From Paenibacillus sp. J31TS4 (GTDB lineage: Bacteria; Bacillota; Bacilli; Paenibacillales; NBRC-103111), in the NCBI RefSeq assembly GCF_018403265.1, contig NZ_BOSI01000010.1, forward strand, positions 1-64,000: a stretch of DNA of 64,000 nucleotides. Reading direction: 5' to 3'. Shown here one piece after another: positions 21,529 through 28,948 of this stretch. The notes below the pieces were generated by a model. It did not search any database. It was not told the DNA's origin and saw only the letters and a program-made list of their open reading frames with translations. Made by a program: the position numbers and the translations under genes. Within the stretch, counting starts at the first letter, position 1; each line of letters opens with the position of its first letter.

Positions 21529-22273
21529 TCCATATCCCGCCCTTGCTATGCGATGCGCCCGCCGGGGCAAACCCGGCCGCGGGCCGATCCGCCGGTCCTC
21601 CCGGCGCAGCGTACAGATAGCGCAGCGCCTGGAGCAGAGCCGGTCCGGTCGGAGTCGTTCCATTCATGTCTATGTTATAAAATAACGGCGAGACATTTGC
21701 AAGCTGCTCGGTCCACGGAAGGTCGAGCCGCGCCGCTTCCCCGCCGCGGACATCCGGGAACCGGAAGACGGCCAGCTCGCTTTTTCCCTGCCGGGCCTGT
21801 AAACTAAGCAGCAAGTCCTCGATCGCCTCCCGCACGGCGGGCAGCTTAGGCCTCATGCTGGCGCTTGTATCGACGAGCAGCACGATGCGGAGCTCCGCCG
21901 TCTCCGCCAGCCGTTCGGTTACCTCCACCACCTGCCCCCGCTGGTCGGGAGGCAGCGCCTCCGGGCGGACCGGACCGAACAGCTGCTTCAGCTCTCGGTG
22001 CACCGCCTGCTGGATCGTGTGCAGCACGGTCTGTCTCGTCAGCATCTGCATCGTGCGGGCCAGCTGCCTCGCCGTTACGAGCCGGGACAGACCGCCGCCC
22101 GCTCTGGCGATCTCTTCAATCTCCCGGACGCCCGGCGTTTCTTCCCCTTCGCCTTCTCCTACCAGTCCAATGACATTGACGACGACGCCCTCCGCCGCCG
22201 CCCGCGCCGCGGCCGCCTCCGGCCGCAGTCCTTCGTTGGAGCATCCATCGGTCACCAGGATGATCTGCTTCAT
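21512..22273 (-). CDS. yabS: von Willebrand factor A domain protein YabS
   Basis: A 253-residue protein. It starts KQIILVTDGCSNEG, and a second segment LRIVLLVDTSASMRPK carries the DxSxS metal-binding (MIDAS-like) motif. The ATG at 22273 is chosen because GGAGGAG lies 7 nt upstream. No signal peptide or membrane segment is seen, so it is probably cytoplasmic. It overlaps the kinase gene that follows, which suggests the two products work together; what YabS binds is not known. B. subtilis has the same pair after spoIIE. Confidence 0.87.
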   Translation of the reverse strand: MKQIILVTDGCSNEGLRPEAAAARAAAEGVVVNVIGLVGEGEGEETPGVREIEEIARAGGGLSRLVTARQLARTMQMLTRQTVLHTIQQAVHRELKQLFGPVRPEALPPDQRGQVVEVTERLAETAELRIVLLVDTSASMRPKLPAVREAIEDLLLSLQARQGKSELAVFRFPDVRGGEAARLDLPWTEQLANVSPLFYNIDMNGTTPTGPALLQALRYLYAAPGGPADRPAAGFAPAGASHSKGGIWSDYVV

Positions 22274-22415
22274 CGCGCGTCTCCTCCGTTCCGGGCCGTG
22301 CCCTTCGGTGGGCCGGCCTCTTTCTACTCTATTCTTTCCTATATAATAGAGGCTCATACAGCCCTATCCAGGAAAGAGACCGGCGATCGCTAGAATCAGA
22401 GGAACCATCCGTCGG

Positions 22416-22444
22416 CAAAAAAAGAGCCGGGCCATCGCCCGGCT
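22416..22444 (-). terminator. intrinsic terminator after spoIIE
   Basis: Stem AGCCGGGC/GCCCGGCT (22425-22432 with 22437-22444), loop ATG/CAT, then TCTTTTTTT on the minus strand. It ends 14 nt past the spoIIE stop. Confidence 0.92.
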
Positions 22445-22457
22445 AACTCTCACCCGC

Positions 22458-24956
22458 TCAGCTCACCACCTTGGGACGCTCCACCCGCGGCACGCCGGCC
22501 CACCGGAAGGTTGCCCATTCCGGACGGTAGCGCTCTACCCGGGAGACGATAACCGTCATATCGTCTTCGATATCTCCCTTGGATTGCCGCACGATCCGCT
22601 CGAGCAGACAATCCGCCATCTCTTGGGGCGTCGCTTCGGCGTCCAGCTCCTGGATGACCCTCTTCATCCAGAGCTCCTTGTTCACGGCATAGCCCGGAGC
22701 GTCGTAAATGCCGTCCGTCATCATAATCAGCACGTCGCCCGGCTTCAGCTGGACGCTGAGCAGATCGATGTCGATCTCCTGCAGAATGCCCACCGGCAGG
22801 TTGTTCGCCATAATCGGAATGACCTCGCCTCCTCTCTTCAGAAAGCTTGGCGTCGAGCCGATCTTGAGGAATGTCGTCCTCGCGCTGTACAGGTCGATCA
22901 GCGCCATGTCGACCGTGGCGAATACTTCGTCCGGCGAACGGAGCATCAGCACCGAATTGACCGACTTGATGGCCAGCTTCTCATCCATGCCGGACTGCAG
23001 CAGCTGCTGCAGGATGGAGAGCGCCGCGCTGCTCTCTGCCTTGGCCCGCTCGCCGTTGCCCATGCCGTCGCTCAGCGCCACGGCGAATTTGCCGTTGCCG
23101 AGCTCTACGGTGCTGTAGCTGTCGCCCGACAGCAGGTCGCCTCCCTTCGCCGCACCGGCGATCCCGTTCTCCACCTCGTACTCCTTGGCTGAGCCGAAGA
23201 AGACGGTATATAAGCCGTCGCCCCTTTCCGCCGGCTGCTCCTTCTTCACGGCTATATTCTCACCGAGAATGTCGGATAAGAGCGGCGCGATGATCTTGCG
23301 GCATTCGTCATAGCCCTTCCGGTATTGGTGAACGATCTCGATCTCGACGTTCCCCTCCTCCAGATTGATGACGTCGATGCTGTGGATGGAGAGCCCCAAG
23401 TCCTCCAGCGCGCTGCGAATCTGCTCCTCCTGCAAATACAGCTCCTGCCCTTCGCGCTTGATCTCCTTGGCCAGATCCTCCATCACCTGCGAGACGCCGC
23501 TGAGCTGGTCGGCCACCAGCTGCCGGCTCTCGAGAATCTGCTTCTTCCAGTGCAAGTTGTTTTTGTGCTGCTCGTACTGGCGGCTCATCGCCTCCGCCAC
23601 GCGCTCGACCTTCATGCACGCTTTTTTCCACTGCTGGGGAAGGTTCCTCTTGCTCAGCTTCTCTCCCGAATCGATCGCCGTCATCATCTCGGTCATGAAC
23701 TGATAGGTTTGGTAGAACTCCCCGTTCCAGCAGGAGTGCCGCTTGTAGCAGTTCGAGCAGAACGACTCGGAGATCTCATTCATGAAATGCTCCACTTCGG
23801 TCTCGCGCGTCACCGCCGCCCCCTCCTGGGTCAGCTGCTTGAACGTGCTCGACAGCTGCCGGAAAACCTCCGAGAACTGCTGGACCCGGCTCGCCGTAAT
23901 GTCGCGCACACGCTTCGCGTAATCGTAGTGCGACTTCATATTTTCCTGCGTCCCCGGCACATAGCGGGCAAGCGCCTGCAGAATCGCCCGGGGGGTCAGC
24001 AGAAACAGCAGCACCGCCGCGCCGGATTCCCAGGTTGAACTGACGAAGGCCTGCTGGTCCCCGACGTACACGGACAGAATCGAGGAGCCGATCAGCATGC
24101 CGAACGCAACCGCCAGCTTGCCGCCTTCCCGCATCAGCCCCGCCAGCATGCCCGCGAATGCAAGCAGGCTCATCTGGTAGACCGCGTTGACATCGGCCAG
24201 GCTCAGGATCAGTCCCGTAATGACGCCGACCGAAGCGCCGAGCGGGGCGCCGCCGACAAGGGCGAACAGCAGGATGAGGTACCGGGAAAGAATATGCTCG
24301 GCCGTCACGTGACCGAACGTCCAGCCGACCGTCCCTGTCATGACGGAGGCGAGCAGAATGATGAGACAGATTATCTCGTCGTTCTTGAGCCCCTGCTTCT
24401 TCCTCGCGACCGTGAAGACGGGAACCGCCTGCACGAAGATGAGCGTCAGGATCAGGCTGAGTACCGCCTGAATGCCTGCCATCAGAAGCGGGTACCAGGC
24501 GAGCCCGTTTCCTTCAATCACAACCCCGAACAGCTGCACCGTGAAGGAGGTGAGGAGAACGAGCAGAGGCACATAAGACAGCTCGGCCTTGCCGAACTTT
24601 TCAAGCGCTTTCTGAATCAGCAGGAACACCAGCATCTCGGTCACGATATACCCGGCGTTGCCGTGGGGCGACAGGAGACTGCCGGCGCAGAGCGCGGCGC
24701 CCACCCAATGGAGCAGATCCTTGCGCACGTAATAGAAGACGGCAAAATAGGCAATGGCGAACGGGGACAGCTCGTCGAGAATCGTCGCGCGTCCGAGCAG
24801 GAAGGCGATGGCCACCAGGAGGAGCGCCCACCGCTTGACGAACCAGGCCTGCACGAACCGGTTTTCCTTGACCTTCCCGAGAACCCCTTGGGCGATTGCA
24901 TGCGCTGAATGCGGCATAGGAAGCTTCCGCCCTTTCAGACTGGTCAGCTTAAGCAT
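22458..24956 (-). CDS. spoIIE: stage II sporulation protein E (PP2C-type phosphatase)
   Basis: Dephosphorylates SpoIIAA to release sigma-F in the forespore and acts at the polar septum with FtsZ. The 832-residue protein has about ten hydrophobic segments in residues 40-330, a central FtsZ-binding/oligomerisation region with paired cysteines (FCSNCYKRHSCW), and a C-terminal PPM phosphatase domain. That domain has metal-binding aspartates in SGDSYS, LSDGMGNGERA, MTDGIYDAPG and EDDMTVIV. It has a Spo0A-type promoter (24995-25028) and its own terminator. Confidence 0.97.
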   Translation of the reverse strand: MLKLTSLKGRKLPMPHSAHAIAQGVLGKVKENRFVQAWFVKRWALLLVAIAFLLGRATILDELSPFAIAYFAVFYYVRKDLLHWVGAALCAGSLLSPHGNAGYIVTEMLVFLLIQKALEKFGKAELSYVPLLVLLTSFTVQLFGVVIEGNGLAWYPLLMAGIQAVLSLILTLIFVQAVPVFTVARKKQGLKNDEIICLIILLASVMTGTVGWTFGHVTAEHILSRYLILLFALVGGAPLGASVGVITGLILSLADVNAVYQMSLLAFAGMLAGLMREGGKLAVAFGMLIGSSILSVYVGDQQAFVSSTWESGAAVLLFLLTPRAILQALARYVPGTQENMKSHYDYAKRVRDITASRVQQFSEVFRQLSSTFKQLTQEGAAVTRETEVEHFMNEISESFCSNCYKRHSCWNGEFYQTYQFMTEMMTAIDSGEKLSKRNLPQQWKKACMKVERVAEAMSRQYEQHKNNLHWKKQILESRQLVADQLSGVSQVMEDLAKEIKREGQELYLQEEQIRSALEDLGLSIHSIDVINLEEGNVEIEIVHQYRKGYDECRKIIAPLLSDILGENIAVKKEQPAERGDGLYTVFFGSAKEYEVENGIAGAAKGGDLLSGDSYSTVELGNGKFAVALSDGMGNGERAKAESSAALSILQQLLQSGMDEKLAIKSVNSVLMLRSPDEVFATVDMALIDLYSARTTFLKIGSTPSFLKRGGEVIPIMANNLPVGILQEIDIDLLSVQLKPGDVLIMMTDGIYDAPGYAVNKELWMKRVIQELDAEATPQEMADCLLERIVRQSKGDIEDDMTVIVSRVERYRPEWATFRWAGVPRVERPKVVS

Positions 24957-24964
24957 GTATCGAA

Positions 24965-25040
24965 CACCACCTAATCCGGTTTAATGTGACCCCTATTATA
25001 GAGAGAATCTATTAAAAAAGTTTGTCACAATGGGGTGGTA
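24965..25040 (-). repeat. RBS/anti-RBS complementary arms flanking the spoIIE promoter
   Basis: The spoIIE RBS arm GGTGGTG (minus strand, 24965-24971) is complementary to TACCACC (25034-25040), 7 bp with one G-U. The promoter lies between. The upstream arm is 6 nt beyond the -35, so only read-through RNA would contain both arms. Confidence 0.5.
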
Positions 25041-25067
25041 GGCTCGAAGAAATTTCCGACAACTTCC
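24995..25067 (-). promoter_or_regulatory. Spo0A-type sigma-A promoter of spoIIE with 0A-like box
   Basis: Minus strand GTGACA (25023-25028), a 22-base spacer, TATAAT (24995-25000). The over-long spacer is the known hallmark of Spo0A-activated sigma-A promoters (spoIIE and spoIIG in B. subtilis, 21-22 bp). Upstream TTGTCGGAA (about 25055-25063) matches the 0A box TGNCGAA at 6 of 7 positions. Confidence 0.8.
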
Positions 25068-25233
25068 TGACGGTCCGCGCAGTCTGGCGAATGCTTCTCC
25101 GACACGGGAAGGGACGGGCCTCGGGACGCACCTCTCTCGGGATCGCCGGAACAGAAGCCGACAGAAAGCGTGGCGTCCGGGGCAGGCGTCTGCCGCAGGT
25201 TCCTGTCGAGCCCCGCTTCTGGAGCCGTAGAAG

Positions 25234-25272
25234 AATAAAAAAACTAGCAAGGCCCAGGAGGCAGTGCTAGTT
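25234..25272 (-). terminator. strong minus-strand terminator with no gene in front of it
   Basis: Stem AACTAGCA/TGCTAGTT (25242-25249 with 25265-25272), followed on the minus strand by TTTTTTTATTC. The only gene to its right is TraX-like on the opposite strand, and tRNA-Met already has its own terminator. It may shield spoIIE or be left from a lost tRNA. The rest of 25070-25440 holds no gene that I can recognise. Confidence 0.7.
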
Positions 25273-25446
25273 TTGGAGGGAGGAGGATTCAGCTGGAGAG
25301 GGAAGCACATGGCAGCCGCTCTCCGCTGCTTGGCTAGGGGATGCCTTCTGCCCAGCCGCTAGGAGGGCGCGCCCACAGATGCGGCCGGCTGTCTCTTCTT
25401 CTATAATGAAAGCAAGCCCACACCCGGCAAGAGGAGGAAACGCCAC

Positions 25447-26070
25447 ATGAAGCTGCTCGCCATGCTGACCATGCTGCTCGATCACATCGGAGCCGTCTTT
25501 CTGCCCGAGCAGCCATGGCTTCGTTGGATCGGCCGCCTCGCCTTCCCTCTCTATGCCTATTCGCTTGTGCAAGGCTACCTTCATACACGCAGCTTGAAGC
25601 GTTACATGCTGCGCCTATTGCTGCTCGGCCTGCTCGCGCAGTTGCCCTTCCAATGGGCGCTTGGCACCGAGGCGGGGAACGCGATCGGCACGCTGCTAGT
25701 CTCGCTGGCCGTCCTGTCCCTGCTGGACCGACTGCCTGCCCCCGCCGGCTTGGGCATCTGCCTGGCCGCCGCGCTCCTCTTGGAGGCCGTTCCGTTCGAT
25801 TACGGTATGTACGGTCTATTGCTCGTCCTCATTTACCGGTATACGCCCGCCGACCGGCAGGTCTATTCGCATCTTGCGCTAAACGCGGCGTTCCTGCTGC
25901 TCCAGGGCTGGCTCTCCCAGCTGCTGAGCGTCGCGGCCACCGCCCTGCTGCATCGGCTCCCCGAGCCGATCCTCCGGGCTGACCGGCGGGTGACCCGCTG
26001 TTTGTGGCGCAGCTTCTACCCCGCCCATCTGGCCGTCCTCGCCCTGCTGAAGCCGCTCCTGCCGGCCTGA
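25447..26070 (+). CDS. TraX-like integral membrane protein
   Basis: A 207-residue, very hydrophobic protein with about six membrane segments. The start MKLLAMLTMLLDHIGAVFLP is the TraX family hallmark, and IGRLAFPLYAYSLVQGYLHT follows. F-plasmid TraX acetylates pilin; chromosomal homologues in Firmicutes have no assigned role. The ATG at 25447 has GAGGAGG upstream, with a TATAAT at 25402-25407 but no good -35. It is one of few plus-strand genes here and sits between tRNA-Met and spoIIE, where B. subtilis has only tRNA genes. Confidence 0.75.
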   Translation: MKLLAMLTMLLDHIGAVFLPEQPWLRWIGRLAFPLYAYSLVQGYLHTRSLKRYMLRLLLLGLLAQLPFQWALGTEAGNAIGTLLVSLAVLSLLDRLPAPAGLGICLAAALLLEAVPFDYGMYGLLLVLIYRYTPADRQVYSHLALNAAFLLLQGWLSQLLSVAATALLHRLPEPILRADRRVTRCLWRSFYPAHLAVLALLKPLLPA

Positions 26071-26168
26071 TGTAGGCCAAGCCAGTGAAAGGCGGAGACA
26101 GTCCCATCCCGGCTGCGCTTGCACTCGGCGAACGTGCCGGCCGGCCTGGTCTGCGACGCGGTGCCAAC

Positions 26169-26196
26169 CAAAAAAGACAAGCCCGCAGGCTTGTCT
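26169..26196 (-). terminator. intrinsic terminator after tRNA-Met
   Basis: Stem AGACAAGCC/GGCTTGTCT (26175-26183 with 26188-26196), loop of 4 nt, then TTTTTT on the minus strand, 20 nt after the CCA end. Confidence 0.92.
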
Positions 26197-26215
26197 CTAG
26201 TAATCACTATAGGAA

Positions 26216-26292
26216 TGGTAGCGGCGGAGGGGATCGAACCCCCGACCTCACGGGTATGAACCGTACGCTCTAGCCAGCTGAGCTACACCGCC
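26216..26292 (-). tRNA. tRNA-Met (anticodon CAU), elongator
   Basis: The 77-nt gene has an encoded CCA. The acceptor stem GGCGGTG pairs with CGCCGCT, the D-stem is GCTC/GAGC, the anticodon loop is TTCATAC with CAT, and the T-loop is TTCGATC. It closely matches the B. subtilis tRNA-Met at the equivalent yabR-spoIIE position. A CAU anticodon can also belong to tRNA-Ile2 (lysidine), but the body sequence is that of elongator Met. Confidence 0.93.
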
Positions 26293-26349
26293 ACAACAAG
26301 ATCACTTTACCACAGACGTACAAGCCCTGTCAATCCCCCGCCGATGCAC

Positions 26350-26382
26350 AAAAAGCCGCAGTCTCCGAAGGGACTGCGGCTT
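26350..26382 (-). terminator. intrinsic terminator after yabR
   Basis: Stem AAGCCGCAGTC/GACTGCGGCTT (26353-26363 with 26372-26382), then TTTTTG on the minus strand, 12 nt past the yabR stop. Confidence 0.92.
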
Positions 26383-26393
26383 CACGCCGTATA

Positions 26394-26888
26394 TCAGTCG
26401 CGTCTTCCGCCCCGGCCGCCGCGCTTAGACTCGGTAGCCTTCTTGAGGGAGGAAATCCGCTCTTCGCTGTCTTTCAAGAATCTGGACATCTTGTCCTCGA
26501 ACGAAGCTTTAACGGGAGGTCTGTTAAAGGAACGTCCACCACGGTCTCGGTTGAAGCCTCCGCGGTCACGGTTAAAACCACCGCGATCGCCTCCGAAACC
26601 TCCTCCACCTTGCGGTCTTGGCGGACGAGCGGGCCGTTCGGCAGCAGCGGGACGATCCACAGCCTGCTTAATGGAGAGTCCGATCTTGCCGTCTTTGTCG
26701 ACGTTAATCACTTTGACGAGAACCTGGTCGTTCAGCTTCAAGTGATCGTTGACGTCCTTGACGTAATTATCGGCGATCTCCGAGATGTGAACGAGGCCGG
26801 TCCCTCCCTCCGGAAGCTCGACGAAAGCTCCAAAGTGAGTAATCCCGGTGACCTTGCCTGTTAACTTGGTGCCCACTTCAATTGCCAT
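26394..26888 (-). CDS. yabR: S1-domain RNA-binding protein YabR with RGG tail
   Basis: Residues 1-75 form one S1 OB-fold (GTKLTGKVTGITHFGAFVEL, GLVHISEIADNYVKDVNDHL, KIGLSIKQ), as in polynucleotide phosphorylase and ribosomal protein S1. Unlike the shorter B. subtilis protein (about 128 residues), the 164-residue product has a Gly/Arg/Phe/Asn-rich segment (about 90-120) with repeats of GGFNRDR and an RGGRGGRR end. Such RGG tracts bind RNA in other proteins. It lies downstream of divIC after about 90 nt. Confidence 0.88.
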   Translation of the reverse strand: MAIEVGTKLTGKVTGITHFGAFVELPEGGTGLVHISEIADNYVKDVNDHLKLNDQVLVKVINVDKDGKIGLSIKQAVDRPAAAERPARPPRPQGGGGFGGDRGGFNRDRGGFNRDRGGRSFNRPPVKASFEDKMSRFLKDSEERISSLKKATESKRGGRGGRRD

Positions 26889-26978
26889 AAACTCTTATGT
26901 GCCTCCCTTGAAAATTTAAAAAGACTTGGCTATTAAAATTATACCCGAAGCGGAAAACGGGGTCAACACGGCAGAAAC

Positions 26979-27302
26979 CTAGCGCTTGGCGCCGGGCACT
27001 TGGAAGACGGTTTCGCCTTCCTTGGCAACTTGAAGGTCTCTGCGCGCGATCTCTTCCCGGTATTCCGGGTCGTTCAGCCGAGCCAGTTCTTTCTTGGCCT
27101 CTTCGTTCGACTTCCGGACGTCGGCAAGTTTCGCTTCAAGCTCTTGCAGCTGTGCAGCCTTTTCCTTGTACTTACCCACTTGGTCGAAGATTGTAACACC
27201 TGCCGAGATACTAATAAAGGCGACAGCGGCAAGAACCAGCTTAAGGGTTCTTTTCTTGCGTTTCATGGTTGGATTCGTAGTTCGATTCTTGGATGGTTCC
27301 AT
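26979..27302 (-). CDS. divIC: cell-division protein DivIC (FtsB-like septum initiator)
   Basis: A single-pass membrane protein of 107 residues. It has a basic N-terminus, a transmembrane segment (LKLVLAAVAFISISAGVTIF, about 20-39), an extracellular coiled coil (KYKEKAAQLQELEAKLADVR) and the family end DPEYREEIARRDLQVAKEGETVFQV. It pairs with FtsL and DivIB in the divisome. AGGAGG lies 11 nt before the ATG. It follows yabQ directly, as in B. subtilis. Confidence 0.92.
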   Translation of the reverse strand: MEPSKNRTTNPTMKRKKRTLKLVLAAVAFISISAGVTIFDQVGKYKEKAAQLQELEAKLADVRKSNEEAKKELARLNDPEYREEIARRDLQVAKEGETVFQVPGAKR

Positions 27303-27317
27303 ACGTTCTAAATCCTC

Positions 27318-27896
27318 CTAGCGTTTGCCGAACCATCTGCTCCACAGCGTGCGCAGACGGCCGGTTCCTCCGGCAATCCACTTCGGCCAGCGGATCCGCC
27401 TTACTAGAGCTTTCAAGGGCCTTAGCAACAGGAATTCGAAAGGACGCATTAATTGTAGCATAATTCGGAGGACAAACATACCGATCGCCAAAACAATTCC
27501 AATAAGCGCCACTACGAGCTTGTACAGCAGGCGAAGCGGCGTGATCACGAGCATGTCCACCAGCCGGAGGAACACCCGGATCAGCCAGCGCACCGCCCGG
27601 ATCAACCACAACACGGTCCGGACGGTGCCTTCCCTCAGGAACGCCCAATAGAACGTTCCTCCGGCGAGCAGCCCGATGAACACGAACAGCCGAAGCTGTC
27701 CCTGGTTGCTGTAATAGAGCGCCCGAAAGACGAGCAGCGTCGCCGCCGTCCAATACGCAACGTCGAACACAGGCAGAAGCCAACGCGGAACCCGCAGCTG
27801 CCCAGTCAGCACACGGTAGGCGTCGAACAGGATGCCAAGGCTGCATCCGCTCACGAACATCATGCCCATGGTCAGAAACTGCACCTGCAGCGTCAC
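27318..27896 (-). CDS. yabQ: spore cortex membrane protein YabQ
   Basis: 192-residue membrane protein with four or five hydrophobic helices (MTLQVQFLTMGMMFVSGCSL, PVFDVAYWTAATLLVFRALY, FIGLLAGGTFYWAF, and one near 110-125). YabQ is needed for cortex formation in B. subtilis and is made under sigma-E. The start overlaps the yabP stop by 4 nt (ATGA type). The identity rests on topology, length and the yabP-yabQ-divIC order. Confidence 0.88.
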   Translation of the reverse strand: MTLQVQFLTMGMMFVSGCSLGILFDAYRVLTGQLRVPRWLLPVFDVAYWTAATLLVFRALYYSNQGQLRLFVFIGLLAGGTFYWAFLREGTVRTVLWLIRAVRWLIRVFLRLVDMLVITPLRLLYKLVVALIGIVLAIGMFVLRIMLQLMRPFEFLLLRPLKALVRRIRWPKWIAGGTGRLRTLWSRWFGKR

Positions 27897-28174
27897 TTGA
27901 ACAATTTGCCGAGCAGGCCTTTGGATTTGCCCTGGGTGCTGCCGTCCCTATACGCCATCTCGTCGACGTAGCCTTCAATCGCCACGAGCCCCTGCTCCAG
28001 GCTCAGGTTCTTGATATGTAAATTCTGTCCCTTGATGGATAAAAAGCCGCATTCGGTTTCCAGCAGGAACTCCTCGCTGTCGAAGCTCTCCACGTTCAGC
28101 ACGCCCGAGATCTCAAGAAGCTTGCGATTGAGCATCCGGATCTCCTGCCGCTTCTGTTTCCCCGTATCCGCCAT
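27893..28174 (-). CDS. yabP: sporulation protein YabP
   Basis: 93 residues. Marks of the YabP/YqfC family are LEISGVLNVESFDSEEFLLET, GFLSIKGQNLHIKNLSLEQG and IEGYVDEMAYRD. It localises with spore-coat/cortex machinery in B. subtilis and is sigma-E dependent. The start ATG 28174 has AGGGAGGGG 8 nt upstream, and that RBS is fully complementary to a second arm 20 nt upstream. It is first of yabP-yabQ(-divIC-yabR). Confidence 0.88.
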   Translation of the reverse strand: MADTGKQKRQEIRMLNRKLLEISGVLNVESFDSEEFLLETECGFLSIKGQNLHIKNLSLEQGLVAIEGYVDEMAYRDGSTQGKSKGLLGKLFK

Positions 28175-28182
28175 AGCATGTA

Positions 28183-28217
28183 CCCCTCCCTCTTACCACT
28201 ACCATATGGAGGGAGGG
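28183..28217 (-). repeat. perfect inverted repeat masking the yabP RBS
   Basis: GAGGGAGGG (RBS side, 28184-28192) pairs with CCCTCCCTC (28209-28217), 9 bp without mismatch, loop of 16 nt. The loop contains CATATGGTA (minus strand, 28200-28208), which resembles a sigma-E/sigma-K -10 element. No T-run follows, so it is not a terminator. Confidence 0.75.
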
Positions 28218-28296
28218 TCCCGTTTAGAACAGCGAATCTCCGGCTGCCGGGACTGGCGGTGCCGGAGTGCGCCCCCGGCGGACGGGTCCGAAGGGC

Positions 28297-28326
28297 GAAA
28301 AAAGAGACTGGCTTGCTGCAGTCTCT
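28297..28326 (-). terminator. intrinsic terminator after rqcP
   Basis: Stem AGAGACTG/CAGTCTCT (28303-28310 with 28319-28326), loop GCTTGCTG region, then TTTTTTC on the minus strand, 10 nt past the stop of rqcP. It isolates the growth genes hup-rqcP from sporulation genes yabP-yabQ. Confidence 0.9.
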
Positions 28327-28335
28327 TCTGTCGGC

Positions 28336-28596
28336 TTATTCTGCTATCTTCTCTTCCCGAAGCACCGTGTACATCTCGGCGGCCTCTTCCTTCCGGGTCG
28401 TATCCGCCAGACGCTCGACGCGCACGACGAGATTCTTCTGGCCGAACCGGACGGTGAGTTCGTCCCCTTCCTTAACCGTACTGCTCGGTTTGGCTTCCCT
28501 GCCGTTCAGCCAGACACGGCCCTGCTCGGATACGTCCTTGGCGACGGTCCGTCTCTTGATCAGGCGGGAAACCTTAAGGAACTTGTCAAGACGCAT
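28336..28596 (-). CDS. rqcP: S4-domain RNA-binding protein RqcP (YabO)
   Basis: 86 residues, the same as in B. subtilis. A single S4 fold (MRLDKFLKVSRLIKRRTVAK, GRVWLNGREAKPSSTVKEGDELTV) is followed by a short charged tail. RqcP acts in ribosome-associated quality control, helping RqcH add alanine tails on stalled 50S complexes. The ATG at 28596 overlaps the HU gene stop by one base, so the two are coupled. Confidence 0.92.
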   Translation of the reverse strand: MRLDKFLKVSRLIKRRTVAKDVSEQGRVWLNGREAKPSSTVKEGDELTVRFGQKNLVVRVERLADTTRKEEAAEMYTVLREEKIAE

Positions 28597-28868
28597 TACT
28601 TAACCGCTTCTTTGAGCTTGTTGCCTGCTTTGAAAGCGGGAACGACGGATTCGGGGATGGAGATTTCTACGCCGGTTTGCGGGTTGCGTCCGGTACGTCC
28701 GCTGCGCTTGCGGGTTTCGAAGGTGCCGAAGCCGATCAGCTGTACCTTGTCTCCAGAGGAGAGCGCGTCGGTGATCTCGCCCAGAAATCCGTTCAGAACC
28801 GCTTCTACGTCTTTGCGGGACAAGCCGCTTTTGTTAGCAATGTTATTAACCAGGTCTGTTTTGTTCAT
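28596..28868 (-). CDS. hup: HU-family DNA-binding protein
   Basis: 90-residue nucleoid protein. Start MNKTDLVNNIANKSGLSRKD, DNA-binding arm signature GFGTFETRKRSGRTGRNPQT and basic end are diagnostic for HU. In B. subtilis the main HU gene (hbs) is elsewhere; here it is inserted between mazG and rqcP. GAGGT lies upstream of the ATG. Confidence 0.95.
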   Translation of the reverse strand: MNKTDLVNNIANKSGLSRKDVEAVLNGFLGEITDALSSGDKVQLIGFGTFETRKRSGRTGRNPQTGVEISIPESVVPAFKAGNKLKEAVK

Positions 28869-28948
28869 ATACGGTAAGACCTCCTAGAAAGTTATGTTAG
28901 CAGTACGGACATGCCTAACGTATTCTTTGCCCGATCCGGAAATCCTTC

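Noticed and set aside
24306-24311. CACGTG core inside spoIIE as a parS site
   Set aside because: Flanks (GCCGT, ACCGA) do not fit the parS consensus. The same holds for 39382-39387 and 61612-61617.
25070-25230. tRNA-Glu expected next to tRNA-Met by B. subtilis synteny
   Set aside because: No cloverleaf, T-loop or anticodon loop is found on either strand in this interval.
26490-26620. Short tandem repeats that could suggest a CRISPR or VNTR
   Set aside because: They encode the GGFNRDR repeats of YabR in frame; no spacers and no cas genes.
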